Shown: positions 31,029-41,030 of the stretch, in pieces
Numbering within the stretch: the first letter of the stretch is position 1
Layout: every line of letters starts with the position of its first letter
Assembly (NCBI RefSeq): GCF_011601265.1
Contig: NZ_JAAOLX010000002.1
Span: 434,001 to 498,000, forward strand
Direction: 5' to 3'
Origin: Iodobacter violaceini
GTDB lineage: Bacteria > Pseudomonadota > Gammaproteobacteria > Burkholderiales > Chitinibacteraceae
DNA: 64,000 nucleotides
The notes under the pieces: model-generated
What the model was told of the DNA's origin: nothing
What the model saw: the letters and a program-made list of their open reading frames with translations, nothing else
Database searches by the model: none
Program-made: the position numbers and the translations under genes

Positions 31029-32240
31029 TGTAGAAGTTCAGACTTGATCTGACAGTAGGCCTTGCCAGTGGGTGGGGTTACCCGTTTTGATAGAGGTGCG
31101 AATCTTTATTCAAAACAGCGCGCAAGCGCAGGAGTAACCCCATGGCTAATTTAAACCAAAACTTCATCAAGCACAAAATCGGCTTGCTCAACCTCGCCAC
31201 CGAACTGGGGAACGTATCCAAAGCCTGCAAAATGATGGGGCTGTCGCGCGATACCTTTTATCGCTATCAACATGCGGTTGAAGACGGAGGTGTCGAAGCA
31301 CTCTTCGACTCCAATCGCCGCAAACCCAATCCCAAGAACCGAGTCGATGAGGCAATAGAATCCGCCGTCATTGCCTATGCCACTGAACAGCCCGCACATG
31401 GACAAGTACGCACCAGTAACGAACTGCGGCTGCGCGGTGTTTTTGTCTCTGCCTCTGGTGTGCGTTCAATCTGGCTCAGGCATGATTTGGCGTCATTCAA
31501 ACAGCGTTTGCAGGCTCTGGAGAAGCAGGTTGCCGAACAGCAAATCATACTGAGTGAGGCTCAAGTTGCAGCTCTGGAGCGCAAGCAGGATGACGATGTC
31601 GCACATGGCGAAATTGAGACGGCTCACCCTGGTTATCTGGGTTCGCAAGACACGTTTTATGTCGGTACGATCAAAGGTGTGGGGCGCATTTACCAACAGA
31701 CCTTTGTCGATACCTATAGCAAAGTGGCCTTTGCCAAGCTGTATAAGACTAAGACGCCCATCACAGCGGCAGATTTACTCAATGATCGGGTACTGCCGTT
31801 CTTTGCCGAGCAGGAAATGGGGATGCTGCGTATTCTGACCGACCGTGGTACGGAGTATTGTGGCAAAGCCGAAACGCATGATGACCAGCTGTATTTGGCG
31901 ATCACTGAGATTGAGCACACCAAAACTAAAGTGCGACATCCACAAACGAACGGCATTTGCGAGCGCTTCCATAAAACTATTTTGCAAGAGTTTTACCAAG
32001 TGACCTTCAGGCGTAAGCTGTATCAGTCACTAGACGAACTGCAAATTGATCTGGATGCATGGCTGGACTACTACAACCGCCAGCGTACACATCAAGGGAA
32101 AATGTGCTGCGGCCGGACACCGCTGCAGACGTTATTAGAAGGAAAATCGCTCTGGAAGGAGAAGGTCGACAATCTAAACTAATCTGACAATCCGGCACCA
32201 ATCAAAATGGGGGCTGTCAGATCAGGCCTGAACTTCTACA
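31029..32240 (+). mobile_element. IS481-family insertion sequence
   Basis: 1212 bases bounded by 27-base inverted repeats (31029-31055 and 32214-32240) that match at 25 positions and begin TGTAGAAGTTCAG. One transposase gene fills the interior. The flanking bases (TTACC on the left, CCTGATT on the right) give no obvious target duplication. The right flank continues a DUF6708-like gene, whereas the left flank is unrelated, so DNA next to the element has probably been deleted. Confidence 0.9.
31142..32182 (+). CDS. IS481-family transposase
   Basis: DDE-type transposase, 346 residues. The N-terminal helix-turn-helix region (NVSKACKMMGLSRDTFYRYQ) should bind the element ends; the catalytic core shows Asp in FVDTYSKVAFAKL, Asp in ILTDRGTEYCG and Glu in NGICERFHKTILQEF; the C-terminus has the usual LDAWLDYYNRQRTHQGK. 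The frame is intact and full length, so the element may still be active. GGAGTAACCCC precedes the ATG. Confidence 0.95.
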   Translation: MANLNQNFIKHKIGLLNLATELGNVSKACKMMGLSRDTFYRYQHAVEDGGVEALFDSNRRKPNPKNRVDEAIESAVIAYATEQPAHGQVRTSNELRLRGVFVSASGVRSIWLRHDLASFKQRLQALEKQVAEQQIILSEAQVAALERKQDDDVAHGEIETAHPGYLGSQDTFYVGTIKGVGRIYQQTFVDTYSKVAFAKLYKTKTPITAADLLNDRVLPFFAEQEMGMLRILTDRGTEYCGKAETHDDQLYLAITEIEHTKTKVRHPQTNGICERFHKTILQEFYQVTFRRKLYQSLDELQIDLDAWLDYYNRQRTHQGKMCCGRTPLQTLLEGKSLWKEKVDNLN

Positions 32241-33062
32241 CCTGATTCCACTTTCTTATTTTTGGGCCATATGGGCCAATACACCCCATGGATTGCCAAT
32301 CGTAAAGAAACCAACAAAATCTGGTATGGCCTCATGCTTTAACATTTGATCCCAAGCTTTATCATGGTCACTTTTTGCCGCTTGTTTTTGTGCAAAATCA
32401 GGATCTTTAATCCCTACACCCAAGGAGTGAACCGTCGAGGGTAATTGCCCCAGCATCACTACTTTTGAAACATAAACAAATATTAAAGAATCCAAATCAT
32501 ATTCAACAATTACGGTAGGCCATGCATAAAATGGATTACGTTTTTTAAAGCTATTTCTAACGTACTCAATAAGACCAGGTAAATCTCTAAAAACACGGTA
32601 AACTTTTTTCTTTTTCCTATCAAAAAACAAGCTGTCGTTTTTAAGTGCAAACATATCGGCTCTAAGTTGATAAATGCCGAGATGAAATGAGAAAAATACA
32701 CTTAAAATACAGATTATCAGCCCAAAACTCACCATTAGGAAAAGCACCACATCTAGATCAAAGATTGCTGCTGAAAACAACGATAGTCCAATATAAGTGC
32801 CATATAACATTACGGGAAAAAAACCAAAAATAACAAGCATTGCAAACATAGTTAAAAGGCCACGCTGATAATGAGTAGTATTGGCCAGCTCAATGGCAGC
32901 TGGATAGATCGTTTTAACTTCGCTCAGCGTACTGCCACTTTGCCGCGTGGTTGTTTTCTTATTCAGATATGTGACATTGCCCAAGCTGGATGCATTGATC
33001 AATGCTGGCGGGTATTCACCTTGCAGTACACGGTAAGCAGTGCTTGTTGCCGTTGGAGTCAT
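32241..33062 (-). pseudogene. DUF6708-like membrane protein, copy 2, truncated
   Basis: Close paralogue of the gene at 33160-34266. About 250 residues align well from MTPTxSTTAYRxLxGEYPP through two hydrophobic segments to VGIKDPDFAQKxAAKSDHD and FFTIGNP. There an internal deletion of roughly 140 bases, between short similar sequences (GATTGCCA and GGTTGCCA on the plus strand), shifts the frame and the protein ends 10 codons later (WGVLAHMAQK). The DNA beyond the stop still matches the paralogue out of frame until it meets the IS end at 32240, where similarity is cut. The frame remains open for 268 residues, so a shortened protein could be made. AT-rich. Confidence 0.75.
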
Positions 33063-33159
33063 GGGCTTTTATTTTTTAGATGGAATTGAATCGTTAAGCT
33101 AATTGCAGCGATTCTGCTTTATTTGCTGCTATCGCACAAGGCGATAGCAATGCAAAGGC

Positions 33160-34266
33160 TTATTTTTTGGGCAGTACTGGCTCTCCCCATTCGGCACGGA
33201 TTTCTGGGGGAAATGGGGCTTCGAATGCGGTCTTATGCGAAAGCCAATTAAAGGTGCCCCAGAGTAAATACAAGGGGCCAAAGATAGGGAAAAACAAAAA
33301 GGAGATCACTACAAAAATAGGGTGGTCCTGATTCCATTTTTTTATTTTTGGGCCATATGGGCCAATACACCCCATAGATTGCCACCAACTATTAGGGGCA
33401 GCCTCGGCTAAAGACTCGCCAGCAGGCAAGGCTGGGCCGTTTTCTTCCATATAGGCATGCAGATAGGCCCATAATGCCTGCACGGAATATTCACTCATAA
33501 CCAATGGGTTGCCAATGGTAAAGAAATCAACAAAGTCTGGTATTGTTTCGTGCTTTAGCATTTGATCCCAGGCTTTATCATGGTCACTTTTTGCCGCTTT
33601 TTTTTGTGCAAAATCAGGATCTTTAATCCCCACACCTAGGGAGTGAACCGTCGAAGGTAATTGCCCCAACATAACAACTTTTGAAACATAAACAAATATT
33701 AATGAATTCCAATCGTATTCAACAATCACGGTGTGCCAAGCATAAAATGGATTGCGTTTTTTAAAACTTTTTCTTATATAATCAATAAGCCCTGGTGTGT
33801 CACGAAAAACTCTATAAACTTTTTGCTTTTTCTTATCAAAAATCAAGCTATCGTTTTTAAGGGAAAACATATCAGCTCTAAGCTGATAAAGCCCAATATG
33901 AAGTGCATAAAACACACCTAAACCACTAAGAATAAGGAAAACAAATTTAAATAAAAAAGTAAATAGTCCTTCTATTTCCAATTCAAACAAGCAGACATAC
34001 AAAGCGTATGACATAAGGGGTAAGCCCCCAAAAAAAACCAGTAGCGAAAATAAGGTGACCAAACCTCTTTGATAATGAGTTGTACTCGCCAGCTCAATGG
34101 CTTCTGGGTAAATCGTTTTAACGCCGTTCAAGCTGCTACCTTTGCACCGCTTAGTCGTTTCTTTGCTTAGGTATGCTGCAATACCAATGCTAGATACATC
34201 AATAATGCCGGGAGGGTATTCGCCCTTTAATAGGCGATAGGCTGTTGTTGAGTCAGTAGGTGTCAT
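33160..34266 (-). CDS. DUF6708-like membrane protein, T6SS effector-associated
   Basis: 368 residues with two hydrophobic segments near 80-100 and 108-130, a central domain of mixed strands (LRADMFSLKNDSLIFDKKKQ, FYAWHTVIVEYDWNSLIFVY), and a C-terminal membrane segment (FVVISFLFFPIFGPLYLLWG) followed by PEIRAEWGEP. It resembles DUF6708 proteins, which are often coded next to VgrG and DUF4123 genes; I assign this from memory. It starts 5 bases after the stop of the VasX-like effector gene, so it is a candidate immunity or partner protein for that effector (inference). AT-rich compared with the surrounding chromosome. Confidence 0.65.
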   Translation of the reverse strand: MTPTDSTTAYRLLKGEYPPGIIDVSSIGIAAYLSKETTKRCKGSSLNGVKTIYPEAIELASTTHYQRGLVTLFSLLVFFGGLPLMSYALYVCLFELEIEGLFTFLFKFVFLILSGLGVFYALHIGLYQLRADMFSLKNDSLIFDKKKQKVYRVFRDTPGLIDYIRKSFKKRNPFYAWHTVIVEYDWNSLIFVYVSKVVMLGQLPSTVHSLGVGIKDPDFAQKKAAKSDHDKAWDQMLKHETIPDFVDFFTIGNPLVMSEYSVQALWAYLHAYMEENGPALPAGESLAEAAPNSWWQSMGCIGPYGPKIKKWNQDHPIFVVISFLFFPIFGPLYLLWGTFNWLSHKTAFEAPFPPEIRAEWGEPVLPKK

Positions 34267-34271
34267 GGGCT

Positions 34272-37139
34272 TTAAGCTTTACGATATGAAATTGAATTAT
34301 CTTCAATAAGGCGATCAGGTCTTGGCATAGCCTGAATTAATTCTTTATCCTTAGTTGGAGTACTAGGTACTAAAAGATTCATTAAGGCTTTTTCTTCATC
34401 CTGTGCCGTTTTAAACGCATTGTTTGAGCCAAAATAACAATCTCTAGCCCATTCTTGCAGTTTTTTTGGCGTTAACATTCCTGCACCAGAGTATGCAAGC
34501 ACGCCCAGCCCCAGCAAAATCAAACCCCAGCCGGTTAAACTAATACCCAAAATTGCAATCACCCCTTCTTCGGCCACCACAGCTGCTGTAGAAACAATAA
34601 CTCTTCTTGTCACCCATTTAATCACGACTTCAGTTGTTGCCCCTATACCTGCCAAACCACCTGCGCCGTATAAAAACCCTGTCGCAAACCAAGCATTAGC
34701 TGCAGCTTTGTTATGGCTAGCTTTTTGTTCACCATAAAAAACAAATGCCTGTGCGCTATCGACCAACAAAGCCCCCCAACCTGCTACACCACCTATGGTT
34801 TTCAGTACCATAGTAAGAGCACCATGCTTCGCAAATTGTGCGGCAGCAATACCTGCTATATCTCCTGTAGCCCCAACCACCCCCAAGCCATTACTGGCAA
34901 TCCCAAACCAAGCATCGCGCAAAGCTTTTTGATCTTCGGGGCTGGCAGCAGCTAAAGATTTAAGGCTGCCATTTAAGCCCAGCATTTGCAGGGATAAAAA
35001 GCCGATGGCGATGCGGCCTTCTGCCTTAATAAATACTGCCTTACCGCCACGCCAGGTATTTTCTTTTGAGCTATATAAGGCTTCTTTAGCTTGCTCTGCC
35101 ACATGGCTTTGCTGCGCAAACATTTTGCCAAAATCATCTGCCGATACCTTTTGTATCCCCGCTACGCCTTCTGCTGTTAAATTAAGCTTTGAGATATTCA
35201 AAGAGACTTTTTCAGCGTCTTTGAATGCAGTGGCGCTTTGTGTTGCCTGTTTCAGCTTATCGGTATCGGTGATCACATGCAGCTCAATCAGGCTTTGATT
35301 GCGCATTTTATTCATCAGTTTTTTACTTGGCGTATAACGCTTACTCACAAGTAATGCAATCGCCTCGTCAAAAGGCAAGAACACACTGACTAATAGGGGC
35401 CGAGGCTTGATCTTGGTTTTATTAAGCACTCCAGCCAGAATGTGCTCCATATTCTGGCCAAGCAAAGTCATGCCCAGTAGCTTACCTTCTATTATTTTAA
35501 TGCTACTGTGCTCGCTCGCGTAGCCAACCGCCCCACCAATTAGCGCTGTAGAAACGCCCTGATGAAAGCCAAAGACCGCCTCATTCAGCCAGCTAAACTT
35601 AGGGCTAAGCTGTGGCATAAGTAAGTCTTTGAGCAAATTATAGGTTTTGGCCTGATTATCTTCGGCCACATATTCAAACAGCGATTTTTGATTAGAAAGC
35701 TGTGCACGCAGCATCACGGCATCCTGCTCACTAATTTTTTTGATTGCCTGTTTATATGCAAGCTCAGCGCTGCCAGGGCCCAAGCTGCCCCCGCCGTAAA
35801 CATGAAAAGCCTCCTCGCTATAGCAAGCCCCCGCACTATGGTGGGTTTGCTTAGGATCGTTCGGGTCATTTTCATCAAAATGCAGGGCAAAACAATCAGT
35901 CACGTTTTTTTGAGATGCTGCGACGTAATCATCATCGTATGAGATGATGATCTGATCCATCTCAGCCATTTTTTTATCATACTCAAGCATAAACTGCGCA
36001 CGTTTTGGCTCATCAAAATAAGTACTTAGTTTTGCCCAGTCTGTTTGGGTGCGCTCATTAGCCTTCGACTTACGAAGTTCATCATCTTCCAGCTGATAAA
36101 CCTCTCCCATACTTGCTGGTGTAACAGGCTGCCCCGCATGAGTTGGCTTCCATACTGTGTCTTTTAGGCTAGGTCGAAAAGAGGGGTTAAGTTTGTTTTT
36201 GTCATATAGCGCTTTATTCATTGAGCCTATACGTCTTTGTGCCCCATCAAATAAGGTGGTTCCAGTCTTCTTATAATGATCATCACCGATGCATTTCTTT
36301 AAACCAATAAGTAAGCCTGAGCATAAGACACCCCGGCTGTAGGTGACTGCATATTCACTCTTCCTCACAAGCGCACGCATGCGCAAGTGATTGAGTTCGG
36401 CAGAAACCGCTACTGGGTCTGGCAGAGCAAACACAAGGCCTTTATCTTTGGTCTTGGGGTGCATATTGCCCAATTGCTGCATATGCCCATTCAGTTGATC
36501 CAGCGCGCCTGCTTCGCCTTTAAAGGGGAAGTAGGGATCCGCATCTTTGCCTGGGTTTACATTGCTCAGCGCATATTCAGCAACAAATTTCCCAGGGCTT
36601 TCTGCCTTGGCAACAAAGGCATTGTCTGGTGCTTTTCCACTATCTAAGTAGGCTTTAACATCAAGGCATTGCATGACTTTTGGATTGGCCTGATTCGCTT
36701 TTTTTAGCGTGTCATTCCATAAGTTGGCGCTATAAGCCAGCCATATTTTCCCCGTTTTATGCGCTTGGGGAATCGTCAGCAAACGCACTTTATGCAAATG
36801 GCCGGATTTCTTACAAGAAAAAGGCTCTGCTAAATAAAAGGAGGGATGTGAGGCAGAGTAAAGCGCCCCTTCTGGTGTAATACGATAGATATCCCAGCCA
36901 TCTTTTTTGCCTGCTGGCGGTGTTTCATAAAACACGTATAAATAGCCCCGGCGCAGGGTTCGCAGTACATAACGCGATTGCTTGGGCGTAGCAAGCTGAG
37001 CCGCTTTTTGCGCAATGGCGTGCGAAAGCAGCTTTGCACTGCCGGGGGGTTGCAAATCTGCTTTGTTTGCAATTACAGAAGGGCGCACCAATAGAATAGG
37101 CAGGCCACTTTTTTCACATGCTCTACAGGTATCTGTCAT
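34272..37139 (-). CDS. T6SS effector, VasX/BTH_I2691-like
   Basis: 955 residues. The N-terminus (CRACEKSGLPILLVRPSVI, then RRGYLYVFYE, YRITPEGALY) matches the VasX N-terminal region, a MIX-type module of type VI effectors. The middle is long and without a recognised enzyme motif. The C-terminal 250 residues hold several hydrophobic helices (LTMVLKTIGGVAGWGALLVD, AWFATGFLYGAGGLAGIGAT, GVIAILGISLTGWGLILLGL), as in pore-forming VasX-type toxins. It overlaps the DUF4123 adaptor gene by 4 bases, which fits adaptor-mediated loading onto VgrG. Membrane permeabilisation of rival cells is inferred from the family. Confidence 0.8.
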   Translation of the reverse strand: MTDTCRACEKSGLPILLVRPSVIANKADLQPPGSAKLLSHAIAQKAAQLATPKQSRYVLRTLRRGYLYVFYETPPAGKKDGWDIYRITPEGALYSASHPSFYLAEPFSCKKSGHLHKVRLLTIPQAHKTGKIWLAYSANLWNDTLKKANQANPKVMQCLDVKAYLDSGKAPDNAFVAKAESPGKFVAEYALSNVNPGKDADPYFPFKGEAGALDQLNGHMQQLGNMHPKTKDKGLVFALPDPVAVSAELNHLRMRALVRKSEYAVTYSRGVLCSGLLIGLKKCIGDDHYKKTGTTLFDGAQRRIGSMNKALYDKNKLNPSFRPSLKDTVWKPTHAGQPVTPASMGEVYQLEDDELRKSKANERTQTDWAKLSTYFDEPKRAQFMLEYDKKMAEMDQIIISYDDDYVAASQKNVTDCFALHFDENDPNDPKQTHHSAGACYSEEAFHVYGGGSLGPGSAELAYKQAIKKISEQDAVMLRAQLSNQKSLFEYVAEDNQAKTYNLLKDLLMPQLSPKFSWLNEAVFGFHQGVSTALIGGAVGYASEHSSIKIIEGKLLGMTLLGQNMEHILAGVLNKTKIKPRPLLVSVFLPFDEAIALLVSKRYTPSKKLMNKMRNQSLIELHVITDTDKLKQATQSATAFKDAEKVSLNISKLNLTAEGVAGIQKVSADDFGKMFAQQSHVAEQAKEALYSSKENTWRGGKAVFIKAEGRIAIGFLSLQMLGLNGSLKSLAAASPEDQKALRDAWFGIASNGLGVVGATGDIAGIAAAQFAKHGALTMVLKTIGGVAGWGALLVDSAQAFVFYGEQKASHNKAAANAWFATGFLYGAGGLAGIGATTEVVIKWVTRRVIVSTAAVVAEEGVIAILGISLTGWGLILLGLGVLAYSGAGMLTPKKLQEWARDCYFGSNNAFKTAQDEEKALMNLLVPSTPTKDKELIQAMPRPDRLIEDNSISYRKA

Positions 37140-38131
37140 TGGTTTTCTTTAGGTGGTAAGTGCAAAATGATCTGATCCCATTGGCCTGCTGTGATCTCAG
37201 CCAAGGCGGTATTTAAAGGCGTTTGAGTTTCTTTGGCGTTTTTAAAAATGGCGCCCATGGACGGGTGCTGCCAAAACTGCGGATATCGATCCGCATAGAG
37301 GGCAAAGGCCACTTGATCATCGATTTGCGGCCAGCCCGATTCCCTGGCCGTTTTAACCCATAGCCGTGCATTTAAAAACATCTGAGCATAGGGGGCTGAT
37401 CGTGTGGCATACCATTGCGCTAAAGTACGGTTAATTGCCTCAGCATCGAGTATGGTTTCTGCTTCATGGGGTTTTAATGTCAGCGTTGCCTGGCTGCCCC
37501 CGGTGCTTTGTAGATGGGTGACTCTGCCGTCAACAGATAAAAAATACCAGTTGGAAACAGGCCCAAGCCACAGACTGATACGCTCTTCGCCCAGCAGCGC
37601 TAAAAGTAAGGGCAATGTTCGGGGGTCGCCTGCTCTTAAATAACACTTACCAGTTTGCCCCTTTATTCTTTGCTGCATCATTCTGGCCAGCCAAGCTGCC
37701 AGCTCTTCGCTACTCGCATGGCTTTGTAGCCAGGCGCATACAGGCAATCCGCCAAAGCCTCTCTCCAGCAGTACCAGATTATTTTCTAATGCAATCTGAA
37801 TAGACTCAGCAAATAATGGGTCTTCTTTGCCCTGCAATTGCACTAAATAGGGTAATTGAGCATAGGGTAAAGGCGGCTCGTTAAAAGTCAGCATGGTGAT
37901 GCTTCGCCCATCCCACGCTGCTGTGCGGGAGTCTTGCAGAGCAGGCGTGTTTTCTGGTGGCTCAGCATCTGGTCCGCCATCCAGGGGGCGTGGCTCGCCC
38001 AGCATGGGATCAATCAGCAGATAAAGAGCGCCGTCTTGTTTTGACGATCCAATTTGTGCTGCCAGCTGCGCAATATGAGTCGGTTCTATAGCCATTGGAG
38101 GCCATTGGTCAAAGAGTGCTGTGTTTTGCAT
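37136..38131 (-). CDS. DUF4123 T6SS effector chaperone/adaptor
   Basis: 331 residues from ATG 38131 (MQNTALFDQWPPM); the frame is open 23 codons further upstream into the end of vgrG, so an earlier start is possible. It has the DUF4123 pattern of an N-terminal YLLIDP strand, a central CAWLQSHASSEELAAWLARM helix, and YLRAGDPRTLPLLLALLGE leading to WLGPVSNWYFL. DUF4123 proteins (Tap/TEC) bind a cognate effector and its VgrG to load the spike. Its place between vgrG and the effector gene, with a 4-base overlap to the latter, fits this role. Confidence 0.85.
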   Translation of the reverse strand: MQNTALFDQWPPMAIEPTHIAQLAAQIGSSKQDGALYLLIDPMLGEPRPLDGGPDAEPPENTPALQDSRTAAWDGRSITMLTFNEPPLPYAQLPYLVQLQGKEDPLFAESIQIALENNLVLLERGFGGLPVCAWLQSHASSEELAAWLARMMQQRIKGQTGKCYLRAGDPRTLPLLLALLGEERISLWLGPVSNWYFLSVDGRVTHLQSTGGSQATLTLKPHEAETILDAEAINRTLAQWYATRSAPYAQMFLNARLWVKTARESGWPQIDDQVAFALYADRYPQFWQHPSMGAIFKNAKETQTPLNTALAEITAGQWDQIILHLPPKENQ

Positions 38132-38148
38132 TAATTTTGGCCTGTGTA

Positions 38149-40791
38149 TCAAAGAACGGCTGCACCGCCCGCAGCGGCATCTTTCATTTTTTGTGAACAA
38201 TCCTTAGCTTTAACAAAGGGTACAAATTGGGGCGTTAAGCTCGCTGGCCCGCTTATATCGTGATTAGCGCCTTTCACCGTGACCGTGCCTGGGCAGTGAA
38301 TCTCGATATCGCCGCCTTTTAGCCGGATATACCCGCCACCCGCCGTAACTAAAATTTCATCTTTAGCTGAAATACTGAGCAGCCCTTTGCAAGCAGTCAC
38401 TTTCAGGTCTTTATCACCCGTAATTTCAATATCATCGCTTTGCGCTTGTAACTGGATTTTGCCTTTGGCTGCGATCAGTTTTAAAGCAACTTTGTCTTTT
38501 ACCCCTGCCACAAACAGGCTGATGTTCTGGCGGACGTTGTGAATCCAGCGGCGGCCAGAAGTTTGGTTGGTGTCTCTTTGGGCGACCAGATCTAAGTTAG
38601 TACCTGCGGTGAGGGTTTGGCTTTGTGGGCTGGTGATAGCCACGCCGTCGGTCCCGTGCAGCAGAATGATGTTCTGCTGGCCTGCTTGCTTTTCGGACTG
38701 GCTTTTACTGTCTTTATCCGTATTTGTGCCTGCTTCAAGGCTTTTACTGGCGTGGACGTGGTGATGTAGATGGCCTTGGTTGTTTTTGTCACCCGCGCTA
38801 TTGTCCGGATTAATTGTATTGCCTTCGCCGGTTTCTATGCTGTCGGCAAGCTGGTTGGTGGCCGTTTCACCCAGGCTTTGGGCTAGTGAAAGGGCGGATT
38901 CAAGTTGGCTTTGGGCGGGGCTGCGGTCGAGTTGCTTGCCACTGGCGCCGCTTTTGGCTTCGGTACTGATCAGCAGACCGTTGGCGCGGATTGCACCTTG
39001 GTTATCGGTGCGTAATTCAAAGCCTTCACCGCGTGGCTCGCCCTTGCCGTCGGTTCTTGGGTGGATCAGATAACCCAGGTTGAGCTGGGTTTTGCCGTGT
39101 TCGCTGGATAATTTGGTACGGACTTCACCCTTTGTATCATCAAACAGCAGCTCGCCATACTGGCCACCTTCATGCTCTTTGGTTTTGATGCCAGACAGCG
39201 TTTTGTTGGCGGGCAATGCGCCTGCGCCGCTAAAACTAGGCGTTGCATGTGAGCCGTTGTAGACCACACCAGTGACTATAGGGCGGTCGATATCTCCCTC
39301 AATAAAGCTGATTGTCACTTCCTGGCCGATGCGCGGGATGAACTGATGCCCCCATCCTGCACCCGCCGATGGCGCGGCAACGCGTATCCAGCATGATGAT
39401 TTGTCATCCAGGTTTGCGCCAAACTCGGGGTGCTCTTGAACGCGCTGCCAGTGCAGCTGAATTCTGATGCGCCCCAGCTCGTCGGTATGGACTTCTGATC
39501 CGGCAGGGCCCACTACCGTGGCAGTTTGCAGGCCAGGGCTGGTGGGCTTGGTAAATTCTTGCCCGCCCGAATGGCTGAGCACGGGCTGGCCGCGTCTTTG
39601 GGCGGTGAAATCGGCTTGGTAAGGCGGGTTATCTTTACCCGAAGTGGCAAGCAGGCCGGGTGCGACCATACCAAGTTGCCGGGTTAAATCAGGCGGTAAA
39701 TTATTGTTTGCGGTGAATTTAAGCTCAGTGATAGCAAATTCGCGCTGCTCTGCGCTATCCCATTCGTGCGCGGGGTGATCTTCCAGGCGGAACCACTGCC
39801 CTGCCTGCAAGGCACGCAATGTGCCAGAGCCGGTAAACGATTTCTTTTGCCCGTCTAAAGCATCCTGACGCAGCCTGGCATCATTGCTGAGCTGCTCCGA
39901 ATCGCTGGCGTAATAATGCGTTTGCGGGTCGTAATATTCGAGGCTGGATTGTATTTGCTGCCCGCCATCGCCCTGATCAATGGCGCTGTCGCTTAAGCTG
40001 TGGCTGGTATTGGCGGCTTTGTAATCAAAGCTGGCAAGGGCTACCGAGCTGCTGCCAATTTGCCGCTGGCTGTTCCACCCGGTGAGCGAATCGCTTTCTT
40101 CTGTGGCGTCCGCCCGGTGGAATCTCACCACCGGTTCTGCTGCTTCGGGCAGGCCAAAGGCATCATCAAATACAATAAGCTGAACCTGAGGTGTATCTCC
40201 GGCCAAATGCTCAAAGCGCCAGGCCAGGCTGCTTTCTTTCATTAAGCGGCACAGAAAGGCGTAGTCATCTTCGCGGTATTGCAGGCAGTAAGAGCGCGGC
40301 GGGTATTCTGCTGATAGTTTGAAATCCAGCGTTTGTACCGAGGCAAACACAGGGTTTTTGGCCTGATGCTCAGCCAAGACTTGTTTCACTATATCGGGGA
40401 CGGATAAATCCTGGAATACGCGGGAAGTACGGCGGTATCTGAGCAGCGCGAATGGTGGCTCTGCGGTAATGGAGTATTTAGCGAAGCCGCCATCCGAGCC
40501 TAAAAGCTGCGCCTGCGAGATCACGCCACAGCGCTCGATTATATCGCCATTGGCATCGGCCACTGCCAGAACAACCGGCAGGCCAAGCAGCGATTTAAGC
40601 TCTAAGGCCGCATCGGATGAGAGGCAATCAATCAGATAGCGATAAGCCTGATTAATCCCCTCGCTGCCTATTACGCGCTGAGGTAAAAGCTACTCGCCCC
40701 ACGCTGCGCCATCGCCCAGTTGCAAAGAGATTAAACGCTGGTTTTGAGAAAAAGCGGCGGCAAAGGAAGCAAGTAGCTGATCGGGGCCCAC
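38149..40791 (-). pseudogene. vgrG: T6SS spike protein VgrG (TssI) with in-frame amber codon
   Basis: Spike-tip protein of type VI secretion. From a GTG at 40791 (GGAATTACC upstream) the frame reads VGPDQLLASFAAAFSQNQRL to GDGAAWGE, then TAG at 40692-40690, and resumes without shift as LLPQRVIGSEGINQAYRYLIDCL, which is normal VgrG. One base change (CAG to TAG) would explain it. Downstream parts are intact: gp27-like base (YREDDYAFLCRLM), gp5 OB domain (GRIRIQLHWQR, GAGWGHQFIPRIGQEV) and DUF2345 repeats (GKIQLQAQSDDIEITGDKDL). Without read-through only a protein starting at GTG 40563 would be made, lacking about 76 residues. A sequencing error is possible. Confidence 0.85.
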
Positions 40792-41030
40792 GGTAATTCC
40801 ACTATTTTATCAATGCCGCAGATTACCCGATGATTTAGCGCCCCGTCGCAATAATTACAAAAGCTTGTGATTATTAACAATATTTCATACTAAATTAGTA
40901 AGTATTACTACTTAGTACTTGATTGTAAATAAGAAATTACCAAACCCGCCTGATGCCAGACCGCAAGTTAAATAACAGAGAGGCCAGCAACATACCGGCC
41001 CCCTGCTCTTTAGAAAATAAATAAATCAGC

